A stretch of DNA of 9,179 bases from CAVZLD01 sp964522605 (lineage in GTDB: Bacteria; Planctomycetota; Planctomycetia; Pirellulales; Pirellulaceae). Shown in pieces: positions 5,809 through 9,179 of this stretch; within the stretch, counting starts at the first letter, position 1, and every line of letters starts with the position of its first letter. The position numbers and the translations under genes were made by a program. The DNA lies in contig CAZFWV010000276.1 of NCBI GenBank assembly GCA_964522605.1, forward strand, positions 1 to 9,179. The letters run 5' to 3'. The notes beneath the pieces are model-generated. The model was given only the letters and a program-made list of their open reading frames with translations, made no database searches and had not been told where the DNA came from.

Positions 5809-7434
5809 ATGGACCCGGTATCCAAACGACATTCGGACTTGCGTCGTATCTCCTCTGTTCGGCGAGGAGCCTCACATCGCCTGCTGCTGTTATTGCTGGC
5901 TCTGATCGGATCGATCGGCGCTGTCATCTGGCTCGTTCAGCAACGAACGACCGCAGAACTTCGCGAGACACCGCTGTTGGCGACCGTTGTTCGGGGTCCG
6001 TATGAACACGTCGTATTGGAACAGGGGGAAGTCGAGAGCTCGAACAACGTGGAGGTCCGCTGCGAGGTGAAGAATCGCTCCGGTAGCAATAATCCCTCGA
6101 CGACCATCCTGGACGTGATTCCCGAGGGAACGTCGGTCACGAAGGGCGACTGGTTGATCACCTTCGATTCACGGACGCTGGAGAACGAGCGGACGCAGCA
6201 GAGCATCGCGGCGAAGACGAGTGAGACACTCGTGATCGAGGCCAAGGCAGCCTACGACACCGCCGTCATGTCACGTAAGGAGTATTTGGAGGGTACGTAC
6301 CTGCAGGAGCGAAAGACGTACGAGAACGAGATTTTCGTGGCGGAAGAGAACCTGAAAAAGGCGGAGTTGGCGTACGATTCGATTAAGCGGTCCGTGGCTC
6401 GAGGATTGATTTCACCGCTGCAACTCGAGGGTGAGCAGTTTCGTGTTGATGCGGCTCGGAAGGAGTTGGAGCTGGCTCAGCAGAAGCTTCACGTGCTCGA
6501 TAACTACACCAAAGAGAAGATGTTGACGCAGTTCAACAGTGACATCGAAGCGACAAAGATTAAGTGGGAGAACGAACAGGCCAGCTACCAGGAAGAGTTG
6601 AACAAGCTGAAGGACATTGAGGAGCAGATTGCGCTCTGCACGGTGACGGCCCCACAGGATGGGCAGGTTGTGTATGCGAACGTAATGAGCAGTCGCAGCA
6701 GCAGTGAATTTGTCGTCGAGCCAGGGGCCTCGGTCCGCGAGCGTCAGGAGATCATTCTGCTGCCCGACCCCAAGAACATGCAAGTCAAGGCGACAATTAA
6801 CGAATCACGGATCAACTTGATCAAGGAGGGCATGAAGGCCACGATTCGGATCGATGCGCTCGGCGATGAACTTTTTGACGGGGTCGTGACCAAAGTCAAC
6901 AAGTACGCCGAGCCGGGGAACTGGTGGAGCTCGACGGCCAAAGAGTACGCAACGGAAATCAAGATCCTGAATCCGCCGTCCCAGATTCGCGCCGGCCTGA
7001 CCGCCGAAGTCCGAATTCATGTCGAACAGTCGGATAATGTCCTGCAGGTCCCGGTTCAGGCGATCTTGGAACATCAAGGCCAGACGTTTTGCCTGGTGAA
7101 ACAAGACGAATCCTACGAGACTCGCCGCGTTCTGATTTCCTCCAGTAACGATCAAGTGGTGGCACTCGACGAGGCCTCGACGGACCCGCTCCGGCCAGAC
7201 GAAGAAGTTGTCTTGAATCCCCGTCAGTACCGCGACTGGTTCGACTTCTCGGATTTCCCGCCGACCGAAGCGATTGCCGAACGGCCCGATCCCGTCACAA
7301 CGGTGGTCGTGCAGACGGAAGAGGCGGATTCAGCGGACGTCGCCTTGACGCCGGAAACAAGCACCACCGGCGACACGATTTCTACGGAAGGCGATTCGGT
7401 GAATGCCGTGCGGACGACAGAAAAGGGAGGTTGA
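5809..7434 (+). CDS. HlyD/MacA-like periplasmic adaptor subunit of an ABC-type exporter
   Basis: This 541-residue membrane fusion protein would connect the FtsX-type permease encoded next to an outer-membrane TolC-like channel. A single transmembrane helix (about 24-43, LLLLLLALIGSIGAVIWLV) follows a basic N-terminus, giving an N-in membrane anchor. The first lipoyl half lies near 98-122 (ILDVIPEGTSVTKGDWLITF), then a long coiled-coil hairpin (about 123-275), the second lipoyl half (TVTAPQDGQVVYANVM, 278-293, continuing to about 315), a beta-barrel domain (325-403, ending IRAGLTAEVRIHV) and a membrane-proximal domain (408-470). A 65-70-residue tail follows, starting with an aromatic DWFDFSDFPP and then rich in Thr, Asp and Glu. 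The ATG at 5809 has only a weak GGGG ahead of it. The stop is 6 bases before the permease start, so the two are almost certainly co-translated. Confidence 0.92.
   Translation: MDPVSKRHSDLRRISSVRRGASHRLLLLLLALIGSIGAVIWLVQQRTTAELRETPLLATVVRGPYEHVVLEQGEVESSNNVEVRCEVKNRSGSNNPSTTILDVIPEGTSVTKGDWLITFDSRTLENERTQQSIAAKTSETLVIEAKAAYDTAVMSRKEYLEGTYLQERKTYENEIFVAEENLKKAELAYDSIKRSVARGLISPLQLEGEQFRVDAARKELELAQQKLHVLDNYTKEKMLTQFNSDIEATKIKWENEQASYQEELNKLKDIEEQIALCTVTAPQDGQVVYANVMSSRSSSEFVVEPGASVRERQEIILLPDPKNMQVKATINESRINLIKEGMKATIRIDALGDELFDGVVTKVNKYAEPGNWWSSTAKEYATEIKILNPPSQIRAGLTAEVRIHVEQSDNVLQVPVQAILEHQGQTFCLVKQDESYETRRVLISSSNDQVVALDEASTDPLRPDEEVVLNPRQYRDWFDFSDFPPTEAIAERPDPVTTVVVQTEEADSADVALTPETSTTGDTISTEGDSVNAVRTTEKGG
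7424..7430 (+). promoter_or_regulatory. Ribosome binding site supporting a TTG start for the permease
   Basis: AGGGAGG lies within the last codons of the adaptor gene, 10 bases ahead of TTG at 7441. No ATG or GTG in the permease frame gives an N-terminus that keeps the first transmembrane helix with its flanking residues, so TTG is the best start. Confidence 0.65.
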
Positions 7435-7440
7435 CCCGGT

Positions 7441-8772
7441 TTGTTCTGGATCCGCACTCTCCAACTCGGCGTCAAGAGCCTGCTGCTTCACCCCTTGCGG
7501 TCGCTGCTCACGGTCGTCGGGATCTGCATCGGCGTCTGGGCCGTAATCTGTCTATTGGCGATTGGTGAAGGCATCAGTCGTCAAGCCCAGAAACAGATCG
7601 AGGGTTTGGGTGCGGACAATATCATCGTGCGTTCGATCAAGCCGGTGAGTTTGCCCAACGACGACAACAACAGCTTCATCCTGCCCTACGGCTTGTTGCG
7701 CGAAGACTACGACCGGCTGTTGGCGACGATTCCAACCGTTCGAGGAGCGATTCCAATTCGTGAGATGCGGCGCGAGATTCGCTATCGCGATCGTTCGATC
7801 GATGGGCGTCTCGTTGGTTGCACGCCGGAGTATGCCGAAGTCACCCGGCTGTTTGTGGATCGGGGTCATTTCATCACGGATGCCGAGGTTGCCGAACGAC
7901 AGAATCACTGTGTTCTGGCGGCACGCGTCGCGGAGAAGCTGTTCCCCTACGAAGACCCGCTGGGCCGGACCATCTATGTTCAAGATCATGACGACTACTA
8001 CCTGGTGGTTGGAGTGCTCCAGCATCGCGATCCGACCGCGGCCATTGGAGGATCGCTCGAAGCACAAGATTTTGCGAACGACGTCTACATCCCGATCAGC
8101 ACGATGCAGAAACGGATCGGGGACACGATCGTGGTGCGCCGCAGCGGGTCGCGCGAAGGGGAAACGGTCGAGCTGAACCAGATCACGTTGCGGATCGATT
8201 CCGTCGACAATGTCATGCGGACGGCGAAGTTGGTTGAGCAGACTTTAGAAAAGAACCATGGGAAACTGGGCGACACAACCGTCGTGGTTCCCAAAGAGCT
8301 GCTCGATCAGGCCCGCAATACGCGAATCATGTTTATCGTGTTTATGGGAGTGATCGCTGGCGTGTCGCTCGTCGTCGGCGGAATCGGTATCATGAACATC
8401 ATGCTCGCAACGGTGACGGAAAGAACGCGCGAAATCGGCATTCGGCGCGCACTGGGTGCCCGTCGCGGCGACATCATTCGCCAGTTTCTGATCGAAACCG
8501 TTGTTCTCTCCGGCGTGGGGGGAGTGACAGGAATCCTGTTGGGCTATTTGGTTCGTCCCGGTTTTTACGCGGTCAAGATTTTGTCCGAGCGGTATTTCCC
8601 CTCGCTGGTGGCCAACCTGCCGGTCGTCGTGCGCGATATGGAACCGGTGATCGTGCCCGCATCGATTCCGCTGTCGTTTGGCATTGCCGTCGGAATCGGT
8701 GTACTGTTTGGAATCTATCCTGCGTTTCGAGCTGCTCAGATGGATCCGATCGAGGCGTTGCGCCACGAATAG
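7441..8772 (+). CDS. MacB/FtsX-type ABC transporter permease without fused ATPase
   Basis: This 443-residue inner-membrane protein has the four-helix FtsX/MacB topology. Helix 1 is at about 21-43, and a large periplasmic MacB-PCD-like domain spans about 44-290. Helices 2-4 lie at about 296-321, 348-370 and 403-428. Two family signatures are clear: ERTREIGIRRALGARRGDI after helix 2, the cytoplasmic coupling segment, and PAFRAAQMDPIEALRHE at the C-terminus. MacB-type exporters use ATP hydrolysis for mechanotransmission, pushing or extracting substrates from the periplasm through the adaptor and TolC. MacB itself carries an N-terminal ATPase domain of about 220 residues; here it is absent and the protein starts directly at helix 1, so it needs a separate LolD-like ATPase not seen in the window. 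LolC/E-type lipoprotein transport is an alternative, but the adaptor next door favours MacB-like export. The start codon is TTG. Confidence 0.93.
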   Translation: MFWIRTLQLGVKSLLLHPLRSLLTVVGICIGVWAVICLLAIGEGISRQAQKQIEGLGADNIIVRSIKPVSLPNDDNNSFILPYGLLREDYDRLLATIPTVRGAIPIREMRREIRYRDRSIDGRLVGCTPEYAEVTRLFVDRGHFITDAEVAERQNHCVLAARVAEKLFPYEDPLGRTIYVQDHDDYYLVVGVLQHRDPTAAIGGSLEAQDFANDVYIPISTMQKRIGDTIVVRRSGSREGETVELNQITLRIDSVDNVMRTAKLVEQTLEKNHGKLGDTTVVVPKELLDQARNTRIMFIVFMGVIAGVSLVVGGIGIMNIMLATVTERTREIGIRRALGARRGDIIRQFLIETVVLSGVGGVTGILLGYLVRPGFYAVKILSERYFPSLVANLPVVVRDMEPVIVPASIPLSFGIAVGIGVLFGIYPAFRAAQMDPIEALRHE

Positions 8773-8793
8773 CTTGTTGAGAGGAGGGCTCCG

Positions 8794-9179
8794 ATGCAGA
8801 ACGATCGTTCGACCGGGCCGTCGCGGCGTGAATTCCTTCGGACGGCGGGCACCGCCGTGCTCAGCAGTTATTGGACGACGCGACTGGCGCACGCCCAAGA
8901 AACAGCGGTCGCACCCCCGGCAATCCGATCCGCTCAAGTGCTTTATCCGCGGAATCGCGTCCCGCTGTCGTTCATCATCGATGATTCCACCTGTCTGGTG
9001 AACATGGGTCACTACTGCATGCCGCAGTTCGCCCAGGCATGGCCGGACCAGGCGATCTATCGTCGGCCCTGGAAGACGTGGCCCCGCGAGATTCCGGACT
9101 CATTCGTGCGGGAATTCGGTCAATGGTGCGCCGAACAGGGCGTGAAAGGGAAGTACAGCATCGTCCCCTACCCTGCCTG
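8794..9179 (+). CDS. Tat-exported protein, possibly polysaccharide-deacetylase-like (truncated at window end)
   Basis: The frame is open from ATG 8794 to the window edge (128 codons). A strong GAGGAGGG lies 5 bases upstream and the gap to the permease stop is only 21 bp. The N-terminus has a twin-arginine motif SRREFLRTAG (residues 10-19), a moderately hydrophobic stretch and a likely cleavage site at AHA-QE (about residue 34), so it should be exported folded by the Tat system. After a linker, VPLSFIIDDSTCLVN (about 56-70) is followed by an aromatic-rich stretch and a segment GVKGKYSIVPYPA. A beta-strand ending in paired aspartates followed by a second strand resembles the start of NodB-type deacetylase or other beta/alpha-barrel hydrolases, but that is a weak inference from an incomplete protein. 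It may be co-transcribed with the exporter genes. Confidence 0.85.
   Translation, partial: MQNDRSTGPSRREFLRTAGTAVLSSYWTTRLAHAQETAVAPPAIRSAQVLYPRNRVPLSFIIDDSTCLVNMGHYCMPQFAQAWPDQAIYRRPWKTWPREIPDSFVREFGQWCAEQGVKGKYSIVPYPA

Noticed and set aside
8245..9012. Minus-strand open frame of 255 codons across the permease end and the Tat-protein start
   Set aside because: The plus strand carries the FtsX signature motifs and a Tat signal with a strong ribosome binding site. The minus-strand product is His/Asp/Arg-rich with no domain.

Overview
The window looks like part of an envelope-export region from a Gram-negative-type bacterium, most probably a planctomycete. The clues are a very long TolC-type lipoprotein with a planctomycete-like build, a MacA-like adaptor followed by a stand-alone FtsX-type permease, a Tat-exported protein directly behind them, moderately GC-rich coding sequence, and a dispersed-type palindromic repeat (GAGAGGG / CCCTCTCC arms). 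The taxonomic call is inference; no rRNA or other marker is present.

Left part (1-2281, minus strand): a regulated RND-type efflux cluster. A MarR/SlyA-family repressor gene (1732-2193) comes first, then a periplasmic adaptor (membrane fusion protein, 88-1485), then what appears to be the first eight codons of an RND inner-membrane pump, running off the left edge (1-25). The marR promoter region carries an 18-bp perfect palindrome whose core is one base away from the SlyA box, with a third half-site next to it, which suggests autorepression of the whole cluster. Between marR and the adaptor lies a ~110-bp near-palindrome made of two inverted copies of a repeat. Its left end supplies the ribosome binding site and the ATG of the adaptor gene.

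Middle and right part (2617-9179, plus strand): a divergent tripartite ABC-type exporter. A 962-residue TolC-family outer-membrane lipoprotein (2617-5505) is followed, after a 303-bp gap with a TATAAT promoter candidate, by a MacA/HlyD-like adaptor (5809-7434) and a MacB/FtsX-type permease (7441-8772, TTG start, 6 bp after the adaptor stop). The permease has no fused ATPase and no ATPase gene is visible in the window, so the NTP-binding subunit must be encoded elsewhere. Tightly behind (21 bp) starts a Tat-signal protein (8794 to the right edge, truncated) that may be a secreted hydrolase of the polysaccharide-deacetylase type.

Functionally, both inner-membrane systems need an outer-membrane channel, and the one TolC-like protein sits between them, so it could serve either. 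The items most worth checking are the TolC-like protein with a ~240-residue helical insertion between its two repeats plus a glycine-rich loop, the repeat-derived translation start of the RND adaptor, and the MarR operator. I found no tRNA, rRNA, CRISPR array, transposase or phage gene.
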